Shown: piece by piece, positions 44,925 to 55,453 of the stretch
Layout: each line of letters begins with the position of its first letter
Numbering within the stretch: position 1 is the first letter of the stretch
Notes under the pieces: generated by a model
Databases searched by the model: none
Seen by the model: only the letters and a program-made list of their open reading frames with translations
Told to the model about the DNA's origin: nothing
Assembly: GCF_016808335.1 (NCBI RefSeq)
Contig: NC_053140.1
Span: forward strand, 27,398,086-27,462,085
Length of the DNA stretch: 64,000 nt
Source of the DNA: Panicum virgatum
Taxonomy: Eukaryota > Streptophyta > Magnoliopsida > Poales > Poaceae
Direction: 5' to 3'
Position numbers and translations under genes: made by a program

Positions 44925-47900
44925 ATGGCGTCTATCTCCGAGATCTTAGAGGTACATTCGCCTTCCCCATCTGCATCTCCGCTTTCTACTCCCTCCCTGA
45001 TTTCTTCAGTCGCATCTCACTTCCGCCTTTACTTTTAGAATCTTAGGGGCAACATAATCATTCTGCTAGAAAACCAATCCAGCATGGTCTGTTTAGGTCC
45101 AATGGGTAATCTAGATCCCACTAGCATCATCAATCTGGAAACTAGCAGAATACCCCTGAAACCATCCAACATGAAGCTAGATTGGTCTCAAGCTTTCAGA
45201 TCTTGGCCAAGCGTCACTCCTGGATGGAGAAACTGGTTCTGTAGAATAGCCAATGTTCAGAGAAACTGGTTCTGTAGAATAGCTTGAATATGTGTTTATC
45301 GGAGATGATTAGGAATGAGCCGATGATTATATCAGCTTCTTACTTTTGGTCCGATGCCTTCAACGCGTTCATGTTCAACCATGGACCAGTGACACCAACC
45401 CTGATGGATGTTATGATGCTCACTAGCTTGAACATCCATGCCCCTGATAGATCCTTCCAACTGCTAGAAAAGGCTTCTTTCAAGATTGAAACAAAAAGCA
45501 TCGGTGGATGGAAAGGGTACATCGGCAAGAACATGAAAACTGGATCTGTATCTACCAGAGAGCACACTGGCTTTCTCAACATGTGGCTTGAGAAATTCAT
45601 CTTTTGTGGCAAACCAGTCGGTCCAACAAATAATAATCTTAAGCTAGCAGAAACTCTAGCCACTGGCAATTCTGTCCCTCTATGCAAGCACCTCCTGGGA
45701 TCAGTCTATCATCTACTCCATCAAGTATCATCCAGACTCAGAAAGAACCAGCCGATCACCAACCTGGGAGGTCCTTGGTGGTTCATTCAATTGTGGCTGC
45801 AAATGTATATGCACAAAATCATGACAGTTGAATTGTCAGAGATAGAATTTCCATCAGAAAACTTCTCCGAAGAAGAAGAAACTGTCACTCGCCGATGCAC
45901 ATCATTTGGTGAAGCAGCCATCATGATTGCCAATGATCCCAAAGCCCTTGGCATTACTGACTTCTTCAAATGCTTCTACAATGGCTTCCCAGAAACTTCC
46001 TCTATCTGGTTTGCATATCAAGATGAAAAGATTATTTATGAAAACCCCTTCAAACTCCAGCTTGATTCCTGGAAAACTGATGAAGAAGACACCAAGATCA
46101 TGAAGGAAATAATCTCCCCAAGAATTCTGCCAATCAACTTCACAGCTGGCAAAGATATTCCCAGTTATGAATTCTATAATCCATCAGTGGCAGCCAGACA
46201 ATTGGGATTCGGCCAAGTGCCACCTTTTCCTTTCTTCGTCGGCAAAGTCCAATTCAGAGGAGCTCTCAACGGCGCCGTCTCTTATGGTCGGCTAAAGGAC
46301 CTGGAGCCTGATGTAGACATGACACTCCTGGCCGACTGGCAGATCATACCCTTTGTCACCACTCCCTTCGCTCAATGGTGGTCTGAATGGCAAGAGCATA
46401 TATTCTGTAGAACTGCCAATCTCTACTGCATTGCCTTGAACGAAAACTATCAGGCAGGCGATGATGAGGTATAAAATCAAATCTGCTCTTTGTGTTGTAT
46501 CATAATATTCTTTACTTGTATCTAACATCCATCTTAACAGGATAACGACAATGATCCTCCAACGACCAGCAGAAGTGGCCAGCCGATCAACTATGCCTTG
46601 CCGGCCGACAAGCCCAATATCGGCCATAATGCTCCATCCCTAGCAGATGTAGCCACCGGGAGAAAATGCAAGTTGCCTTACACTAAAGTAACAAATCATA
46701 ATAAAAAGAAATCCCCCAGCCAATCTTCAACAGCAATAGCACTCCAAACAGATGTCCTAGTTGATCTTCCTTCTTCCTCTTCAAAAGGTAAGAAATCTTG
46801 AATCCTCATGATTTCTTTTCACCTGAATAATGCCGATCATATTTTCGTTCTATGATCAAGATGCCCTTGAACACCAATCTGAAGGAGAGGAAAATCTTCA
46901 TAACACACCTCCTCACATATCAAAAGTTCAGTTATTGATCCGCCCCTTTGACCAATATCTAAACTTCTCACGATTCTGAATCTGATATCCTCTTTGACTT
47001 GATCAGGCGCAACATTCACCTTCAACTCCCAGGAAATCTAGGGCAGACTCTCCATTGATATAGGTATGATTCCAGAGCTTGCTCACAAATACATTCTTCA
47101 TATCTCTGACAATCATCCTTCAGCTTGCCGACCATGCACTATCTGAATTATCTGGCCAGCCAAACATTGCAATCCCGAGGTCTTCGTCTCAGCCCTTCGT
47201 TCCTGCTGGCTCCAATTTAGATGAAATACGCCTAAAGCAAGTAAGTACTTTTTCTCTGGCCGATTTCATCATTCCTTTGTTCCCATCAGCCATTTTAATT
47301 TCATCTTCTTTTCAGGCACAAGAATCTCCAGACAACAGTCTATTTTCTTTCCAAATCGGAGCTACTTCTCAGGAGGAAGGAGAAGAAGCAACATCGGCCG
47401 ATCCAGTTGTACTGTCGGATGAGATCAAGGCCAAACTCCAGGAATCCCTCCAGTTTCTGAATCAAGACATCGGCCTTTTAATCAAGAATGCTCAGCCGAT
47501 CCGCACCATTTTGGAAGAACTGGAGGGTAAGCTTCCAGAAGCAATTGAAGATGCACTAACTCCTACAGCCTTTATCGAGAGTTATCGTGCACAATTCAAC
47601 AAGGCTCAGAAACAACTCGCCGATCGTCTTTAGCAGGAGGAAGTCATCAAACAGAGGGACGACTTCAAAGCTTTGGTAGAATCGGCCATCGGCGAGATCA
47701 AATCTCTGAATGATACCCAGGCCAGCATTATGAGAAACAAAGCTGCACTAGAAACTGAACGCAATCGTCTTCTGCGAGAACTCAGTTGGGTAAATCAAGC
47801 AATAGGTACTGCAGACCACGACCTCTCTCAGATTCCACCGGCCATCACCAAACTCGAGGAAGATAAGAAAAAATATGCCCGTCAAGCATATCAACTCCAC

Positions 47901-48017
47901 AAGAGTTTGCAGCCGATTCCTGGTTCATCGGCAGACAACAATCAAGTGATTGAAAACATTGACCAAATTCGCCTGCTCGCGATAAAAGTAATCCGGGAAG
48001 CACTAGGATCACTGTAA
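44925..48017 (+). pseudogene. Plant mobile domain (aminotransferase-like) gene carried by the retrotransposon
   Basis: Exons with clear splice signals are visible: 44925-44951 (MASISEILE), 45039-46468, 46541-46787, possibly 47007-47063, 47124-47240 and 47316-48017. The second exon holds the PMD region (FNHGPVTPTLMDVMMLTSL, NLGGPWWFIQLWLQMY, ADWQIIPFVTTPFAQWW). The last exon encodes a long coiled coil (KQRDDFKALVESAIGEI, RNKAALETERNRLLRELS). Plant mobile domains occur in host MAIN/MAIL1-type proteins, involved in genome stability and TE silencing, and in retrotransposons. A 33-bp tandem duplication lies near 45229-45294, with a frame break just after it, and a TAG at 47631-47633 interrupts the last exon, so this copy is probably inactive. 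Confidence 0.8.
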
Positions 48018-48253
48018 AATCACTTCATTGCACTGTAACTTCCAAAACTGGTAAACAACTTGATCTTATCCAGAAACTTGTCTTTATGATTTATTGCTCT
48101 AAGGGCGACTCATATCACGGCCATGTTACAACCGATGCATCCAACTTGCAAATCGGGTTTTACATGTTTTTTTGCACTAAAGGCAATACTTCCTAGTATT
48201 GGCTATAACTTAAAAATTCGGCCGATACTACAATCAGCCATATCCTTCATCGA

Positions 48254-48913
48254 TCAAGATTCATCCGAAGAATCTCCTGACTTTACTGACGTGACTTCAT
48301 AATCAGCCACCCGAAAGAAATTCTTCTCCCATGCTTGACCAGAAAGATAATTCATCCGATCATAACTTACTATATGGGCTTCCGCCGATGCAACACTGAA
48401 TGATGAATCGACCGATACTATCTCAACAGCATCATCAACCCACTGAATCAAACATTGATGCATAGTAGATGGGATACTACAATTGGCATGAATCCAATCC
48501 CGACCCAATAGCAAACTGTATGAACCTTTGCCATTAATAACGAAGAAAGTGGTAGGAAGGGTCTTACTGCCAATTGTGAGATCGACGCATAATGCCCCCA
48601 AAGCAGGAGATACAACTCCTTCAATGTCCTTCAGCATCATGTCAGTCTTCGTCAAATCATCCTGGCTTTTCCCAAGCTTGCGTAGCATGACATAGGGCAT
48701 TATGTTCACCGCTGCACCTCCATCAACAAGCATCTTCGTAACTGGCTTTCCATCAATGAATCCTTTCAAGAACAATGCTTTGAGATGTTGCCTCTTTTCA
48801 TCTTCTGGTTTTTCAAATGTTGCCGGCAATGGCTCTAAATTCAACTGAGCCATGGCATCTTCTAACTCAGGCTGGCAGTCTTCATCACATGGTGCCATGA
48901 ACTCCTTCGGCAT
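48254..48913 (-). CDS. Tat-like aspartic protease region
   Basis: A 219-codon frame on the minus strand. It contains the linker EDEKRQHLKALFLKGFIDGKP, cut short here to its main block, then the protease motif TKMLVDGGAAVNIMP, and the family-typical LTIGSKTLPTTFFVI and SYSLLLGRDWIHANCSIPS. In the Tat lineage DGG-type or DTG-type protease active sites are seen. The frame ends at a stop near 48254, very close to the 3' end of the antisense PMD gene (48017). Reverse transcriptase should follow but is absent. Confidence 0.82.
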   Translation of the reverse strand: MPKEFMAPCDEDCQPELEDAMAQLNLEPLPATFEKPEDEKRQHLKALFLKGFIDGKPVTKMLVDGGAAVNIMPYVMLRKLGKSQDDLTKTDMMLKDIEGVVSPALGALCVDLTIGSKTLPTTFFVINGKGSYSLLLGRDWIHANCSIPSTMHQCLIQWVDDAVEIVSVDSSFSVASAEAHIVSYDRMNYLSGQAWEKNFFRVADYEVTSVKSGDSSDES

Positions 48914-50307
48914 TATGAAAACTATGTTAATTGGCTTAGCCGATGATCCAAAATCTTGATCATCATCGGCTCTGGACTTAGCACGTCAAACTTGTGATTT
49001 GACTTCTTTCTTGCTCAGAGTCAACTCTTGCTCTTCCTCTATGATTTCCAGCTAGCGTAGCCTCTGAACACGTCAACTCTTGGCTTGAGAAGAATCTTTA
49101 TCTCTAGCCACATCAACCATGTTTGTAGCGAAAGGATGCCCGTCGATCTTCATCATCTTCTTAGGAGTCTCAAACTTCAACCTCCCTTGCTCGAAAGCCA
49201 TCTGAATCTGTTGTCGGAAGACCTTGCACTCATTGGTGTCATGCGATGTGGCATTATGCCACTTGCAATCTTCATATGCTTGAGCTCTTCTTCCGACGGG
49301 ATCTTGTGGTATGGCTTTAACTTGATCAACCCTTCCGACAATAACAAGTCAAAGATCTTGTCGGCTTTGGTGATGTCAAACCCATACGACTCAGGTTCTT
49401 TCTTCCCAAACGGACACGTCACCAGCTTCTTGTTGTTCTGTATCCACTCAGCCGATGCGACCGTTTCTTGCTCCTCTTTAGAATCATCATTAGCAGAATA
49501 CTCCACATAATTTATTTTCTTCTGAAAAGGCTTCTTGGACTCATAGGATCGAGTCTCTCTTGACATCCTGGCCGCAATCTGGCTAATGCTCTCAAATTCT
49601 TGAGACGCATACTTGTTTTTAATGTGTGGCAGTAGCCCATTAAATGCCACCTCTGCCAACTGCTGATCGGACAATACCAGACTGTAGCATCGGTTCTTGA
49701 CATCTCTGAACCTTTGAATGAAAGCAGCGACCGATTCATTGTTTCTCTGCCTTAAGCCAGTCAAATCAGTCAACTTCAATTTAGTAATCCCAGAGTAGAA
49801 GAACTGATGAAACTGCCTCTCTAGATCGGCCCAATATAATATGGAATTTGCTGGCAAAGTAGTAAACCAAGCAAAGGCCGATCCAGACAAAGACAAGGAG
49901 AATAAACAAACTCTGAGTGCATCATGATTACCCGCTTCTCCCAACTGTAGAAGGAACATGATGACATGTTCCATTGTAGAAACTTTCCCCTGCCCCGAGA
50001 ACTTTGTGAAGTCGGGCATCTTGTACTTGTGTGGGAGAGGAATCTGATTGTAAGCCGAAGGATAGGGAGTCTTGTACATAACAGATTGTTGCTTTGTCCT
50101 CAAACCAAACTGCTCCCTCATCACTTCAGCTATCTTTGTGCCCCAATCAACTTGCGGTTCAACTATTGGCATCTGCTGAGAAGAAACCATGTTTGCCGTA
50201 TTGGTCATCATTGCAAGCTGTTGTGGCGTGTGCACCATCGGCGACCCGGCCAATTGTATCTGTTGCGCTTGTTGGAACACCCGATTGGGTGTCTGCTGAT
50301 TCGCCAT
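48914..50307 (-). pseudogene. Tat-like gag core (copy 3)
   Basis: The frame 49177-50307 starts MANQQTPNRVFQQAQQ and encodes the capsid-like core: PLPHKYKMPDFTKFSGQ, FAWFTTLPANSILYWADLE, LRQRNNESVAAFIQRFRD and SKKPFQKKINYVEY. It ends near KYHKIPSEEEL-type sequence in a frameshift, after which KCK..NATSHDTNECKVF-like sequence continues in another register to about 49080. Compared with copy 2 the core has no internal stop until that frameshift. The region 48914-49080 carries degraded linker sequence. Confidence 0.85.
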
Positions 50308-50583
50308 CGGCTGTGGAACTGATGGGCTAGCCGACTATTGATCAGTAGATTCCATGTATGGTATGCTGACACACTGTATCTGCCCGGTTGCCTGATTGTG
50401 AAAAACCCAGTTAACCCCTTTTTGATGAGATTGCAAAGTCAACACTTCTGAAGGAGACTGGGGCTGAAGCAGGATAGCAAGACGCTGTTGTGGCATCATC
50501 GGTAGTGGCACCGATGCATTAGCTTGTGCAGCCTATTGTGGACTCCATGTACCTTGCGCATTCAGCTGTGTTGCCGATGCATC

Positions 50584-51290
50584 TTACTGTACACCCATCG
50601 GCTGGGTAGCCGATGGATCAGGCTGAGACGTTATCGGCTGAGAAGCCGATGCACTAAACTGTCCCTTGACTGGCGTGGTAAAGAAATCTAGATGCATACC
50701 ATACCCAGTCATCGGATCCCATCCTTTGGGGAATCCCGATGCAGATCTACCCTGCATGGCTGTAGGGATAGGCGAAGTGGTCGTGTAGACAGGAGCCGTC
50801 GTAGCCGCAGATGCTGCAGTAGTAATTTGTGGCGGCACCTGACTGTTGCTTGTTCCTGCCTGGCTATTTTGAGCCGACAGAGCTGCTGCCATAGACACTT
50901 CCAGGAAACATACTGTATCTAATCTAGCTGTATATAGCAAGGACCCATGCAACCTGGAAACGTGCCTTCAGCAAAAGTCTTGACCACTGCGTTGTGTACC
51001 GTGTTGCCCATAACTGTTGAACTCTTGATGAAAGCCTGTGCTACAGCTTGGCCAACTGCGTCCATCATCTTGTTCTCATGTTGCGCCTCTGTCAATGGCT
51101 GGAAAGATGGAAGATCAAACTTCTTGATCACCTCGCCAGATCTGGTGACGTTGTACGACTTGAGGCATTCACGCTTGAACTTCTCCACCAGCTCTTCATA
51201 TTCCTTCTTTTATTCTTCTTTGAGCTTGTCTTCAGGAACAAGAATCTAGTTTTCTTCGTTGAATGCAGATCTGTCTGTGATGTCCACCAT
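50584..51290 (-). pseudogene. Tat-like gag N-terminal region (copy 3)
   Basis: Starting at an ATG (51288-51290) near the 5' LTR, the frame has two stops within its first 40 codons (near 51245 and 51210). It then runs open through FKRECLKSYNVTRSGEV, SFQPLTEAQHENKMMDAV and TVHNAVVKTFAEGTFPGC, with a frame change near 50935. The C-terminal part is rich in Gln, Ser, Thr and Pro with QPITSQPDPSATQPM. It ends at a stop at 50584, and degraded repeat-like sequence joins it to the core. Equivalent regions exist at 28600-29160 and 39989-40735. Confidence 0.82.
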
Positions 51291-51329
51291 GTTGAAACTT
51301 TCGTGTCCCACCAGGCGTGGCAAAAGATG

Positions 51330-52458
51330 TGTTGACGCAAAAATCAACACACTGGAATCCGAGGGCAAGTGTTCGCCAAGTCACAGAAAGTCAACCAAGC
51401 GTGCCAGTCAATTTGATATGAAATTGACAAGGGAGAAAACAAAGTCAAATTCGAGAGCGTATCGGCTGGAATTCTAAATATCTCTTAGACAAATGTATCG
51501 GTAAGCTTTGCCGATACAATACACAACAAAAGAGTATTAAATACAAGCGTGTAATAAACGAGCGCGTCTGCAGGATCAGCCGATGCACTAGATGACAAAA
51601 CCGTCTTTGAGTAGCCGATTATACGTGTATAACAAGATCTAAGCTACGAATGTGTAACTCAGATGATGTAAACTAAAAACAGATCTAAACCAGCTCTTGA
51701 GATAACAAAAGTGTTACTGCAAAACCTAAAGCCGATCTAATATGTTTTTAGATGTGATAATGGCCAAAAAGCATAGAAAAACCTACAAATCTAGCCGATA
51801 TCGATAATTGGTGAATAAATCTAGATGAGACGACAGTGAGGCACCCGGAAGTCAAAGCCTAGATGAACTCGATAACTTTTGAATATATTTGAACGAAGCC
51901 ACAGCGATGCGCCTGGTAGCTAAAGCTCAAATATACTTGGTAAAACGAAAACTCACCAGTAAATTAAGTCGCTCGAATGTGAGATGTCCTTGATCAACTT
52001 GAAAGAACTCATCAAAAAAGAAAAGAAAAGGCAAAGTCGCCGAAAAAGTGCAAAGAAATTGTAAAGTTTTGTTGTATTGGATGTGTATCAAGTTTTTTCG
52101 GTCCCTTACAACTGATATTTATAGCCTAGCACTATCAAGTCCTAGCCGATTACGGCAAACATTACTTGATTAAAAAAAGACTTTCTAAAAGATAAACTAC
52201 TTAAAATATTACAACCGAATCATCAAGATTCTCGTAGAGTCCGGATCCTCTCCTCCTTTATTGACTTCATCGGCAACTCTCCATCGGCTGAGCACCAGAG
52301 CTAGCGGATCAGCATCTTCTCGGCATATTCCTCTGGCCCATCGGACGGACTCCATCGGCCGATTCCAACCCTGGGCATCTTTTGGTTTCTTCCAAATCGG
52401 CCACCTTCCCTTCATTAAAATCACCTTCTTTGACACGTGTCAAAAAACGGTGTCAACA
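51330..52458 (-). repeat. 5' LTR of the complete Tat-like element
   Basis: It matches 43504-44635. Immediately left of it, on the minus strand, CATCTTTTGCCACGCCTGG would be the leader and primer-binding region. I cannot assign the tRNA. Confidence 0.93.
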
Positions 52459-52463
52459 GTGCT
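52459..52463. repeat. Target-site duplication of the complete Tat-like element, right
   Basis: GTGCT is identical to 43499-43503. Confidence 0.93.
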
Positions 52464-53143
52464 AGAACTTAAAATAGTAAACTTTGAAAATTCATACAAA
52501 TTTGTAGAAAAAACAGAAAAATGCATATCCAGCTGTTTTGGAATCCTTGGAACAAACTATACAAGTTTCGTTGCATGCACATACTGAGATTCTAGCTACA
52601 TTTAATCTAGGATAAAGATTAGAATAAATATGTTGAAATTGTTCTAGGAGTTCTACTCAGTAAATATGGGTTATTTTTGGCTGGTGGCTACTTCATACCA
52701 TGCTTAGCTTTTTGTAAAAGTTCGAGCCCCTGAAGAGATGTACAACCAGATGAAAACCTAGCTCTTGCTAGATATAGGGTAGAGCTTGGTATTTTTATTC
52801 TGGATGTTCTGTTATAGATCTGTGGATGAAACTTTTTCCATGTTCTTAGAATACTAGATGAACACTACTGTCCAAGTTTGATCATTTTTAGATCTTTGTA
52901 GCTAGATTTATAATTTAATCCTTAGAAAAGGTACTATATTGTGATAATTAGTTGTAGTAGCAGGAAAAATCTGAAACTTACGCCAATACTTGTGCTTGAG
53001 TAAATAACCCTGCATGCAAAGCTTGAGGATCAAATACTAAGTAAAACTTTAGATATTATTTACTCTTGCTATCACCTTGTTTTGTTTGTGTATTTTCTCC
53101 TGGTAGCTATAGTGTGTTTTTATCTCCGAAACCTACTCACAAT
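52464..53143 (+). other. AT-rich sequence, probable continuation of the LTR-like segment
   Basis: This joins 43503 once the Tat-like element is removed. It is AT-rich and noncoding and leads without a visible break into duplicated copy B at 53144. Its counterpart for copy A would lie left of the window. Confidence 0.45.
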
Positions 53144-53895
53144 CATACTGGATGTATATGAATTCTGTACAAAATGTTTGAGCATGATTACTTAACATAT
53201 TCTAGCTAGAATATTTATACATGTATTTAAATGAGTAAATTCTATACTGAAGTTATAGATGTATTTAAATGCTAATATTGTTACTGTCTCATGCTCATAC
53301 TTAGAGTTGTCTCTGATAAAAATTCGAGAGCCAGAAACATGTTATAACTCTCTGCACATTTTAGTCTTGTTATATGTGAGTTAAGTTTGTTGAATTTATT
53401 GATCCTGTTTCATGCTTAGAAAAATCCTGATAAATTTATAGTATGTTGGGAATCATGTGGAGACTGATCTGTAAAATTTTGAGCTTCAGAAATACTGTAG
53501 TTTGTTCTGTGTAAATTCATCTTATTTTTAGCATGCTCTGTTTTAAGTATTTTTTATGTCCACATGCCTTACTGTTTTTGTCTGAAATTTTTATTACATT
53601 ATCATGATCAGATTTACTACCCTGTGTAAATTTTGTAGCTTCATAAACTGTTCCTAGATTATGAATTTAAATAGTCAAATAACCTCATGTATATTAACTT
53701 AAAATAAAAACTGCCACCCATTTTATTTTATAAAATAAAGTAACGTTATAAACTACTCTATAAACGATTGCCCAGTAAATTAAGTTGAAGAAGTTTATCA
53801 ACAAAAAGGTATGAGTGTTGGACTACAACTTTATAGTGAAGGAAAGAAATATAATGTATCATGTTGTAATAAAATTCATCTTTGCATTCATATAG

Positions 53896-54491
53896 AAACT
53901 GTCAATTTTATTGACGGAACGTACGAATTGGTGCCAACGCACGAGGACGACACTGCCAGTGCGCAAGTGAACTCTCTTGAACTGATCCAAGACCCGAACC
54001 AAAGTTCAGAAGATCCCAAGGCTAGCAATGCCCAAGAAGGCAAGCCCCACAGCTTCTGCAAAAGTAACAATTCTGTTTATTAGTCTAGATCAACTAATTC
54101 AATATGATATATTTGATTACAAGCATTTTATCCAGTCTCTCCTACTTAAACAACTTGTTTATACCTCCTCATTTTTTTCCATCCATATATAACTGGTACA
54201 AGTTTGAAACACTCGATTCTTTAGTTTTGCTCTTGCAGAGGAGAAATATCGAGCATCCATGAAAAAGTTATTGCACTGAAAGAGAGGACCCAGAAGAGCA
54301 GGCTTCAACCAGCCCTGGTCTCCACTAGCTCAGTTACTTCTTCCCTAATCCCTAGTGCCTGCCTGACTGCAAGACTGCTTTACCCGATGGGCACCTGCCA
54401 TTGGAGAACTGGAACAATAGTGATCATCTTAATTCTTAAACAGGACAAAATGGCGGGGAGTCATGCTAAAGATCACGAGTTTTCAGATTGA
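53896..54491 (+). CDS. 3' end of an unidentified spliced gene, copy B (partial)
   Basis: This is identical in layout to 753-1348: an exon-like block 53896-54063 with acceptor ATAG and donor GTAACA, then a second block from about 54239 to a TGA at 54489-54491. The residues that can be read are the same as in copy A, so no lesion separates the two copies here. If the gene is real, its upstream exons must lie to the left, but the sequence there is AT-rich and then LTR-like, which argues that this is a gene fragment. Function unknown. Confidence 0.38.
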
Positions 54492-55033
54492 TAATGGGAG
54501 ATGCTGGAGACAATTCAGGCACAGAATTAGCTTAACTTCAGTTCTCTTTGTTCGCACTAAAGCCAGCAGCGAAGTGTGCCAACCAGCCTACCGATGGAAC
54601 CTTATGTCTTGTAAATATGCATATGTTTCAGTGCAGTGCTCACGACTGTAATTAAACTTAGTTGCAATTATGTTATGAATGCTTAGATGACAAACACATG
54701 ATACTATGTATAAAGTCAAATACATATAAAATGGTTTAATCTAATGCATAGTATCTATACCTTCTTTCCTGATCTGTTTTTATTTTTCAATAATGTTTGA
54801 CTATTTATACTATTTCATTTATTAATTTAATAGGGTCACAGTAAGTTTTTTTTGGGTAAAGGATAAAGAAATTAACTAACGGACTTTTAGCCACATTCTA
54901 ACCAACATCTCAAATCTGAAGTTATGCATTCATTCTCATTAGCCACCATCAGAGACCATTTTGATCAAACTTAGCCAAACACTTGGGTTTTCTTATCAAG
55001 GAGTTATAAGCATGAATTTTTACTACAAATGCA

Positions 55034-55175
55034 CTCCCTCCATCCAAAATTATTAGTTGTTTTCTTCTAGATATATAGATTTTGTTATGCATCTGGACAT
55101 AACATATATCTAAATATTTAGCAAAAACTATGCAGATAAAAATGCAAAACAACTAATAACTTGGGACTGAGGGAG
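55034..55175. mobile_element. Stowaway-like MITE, copy B
   Basis: Same element as 1891-2030, 2 bp longer through a TA repeat. It has CTCCCTCC termini. Confidence 0.85.
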
Positions 55176-55453
55176 TAGAATGAAGTCCCTTCAACGTGAT
55201 TTATTATTTTCGGGGCTCATTTAGGTCCTCAATTTTGAAATAATACATCAACACAGAACAGAGGATGGCAATAAACAATGGGGACTCAGGAATAACCAAT
55301 CCAATTTACAAACATTAATGCCAAGTAGCTCTACAAGACCACAACCCATTCCAACAAATTCTGGACATCAGGATTCCAATGTACTAGCAAGCACCTACAG
55401 CCAAAGTTTTTTTTTTCGTACCGCTGGTTGAGTACAGTTGCAAACATACGACA

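Larger units (their letters stand above)
43504..52458 (-). mobile_element. Complete Tat-like gypsy element with antisense PMD gene, lacking RT and integrase
   Basis: The 8955-bp element has LTRs of 1132 and 1129 bp and a perfect 5-bp target duplication (GTGCT). On the minus strand it carries 5' LTR (right), gag and protease, then no reverse transcriptase, RNase H or integrase. In their place the plus strand carries a multi-exon plant mobile domain gene, followed by the polypurine tract and 3' LTR. It must have relied on proteins of autonomous relatives. Extra genes between pol and the 3' LTR, sometimes antisense, are known in the Tat lineage. Confidence 0.93.
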
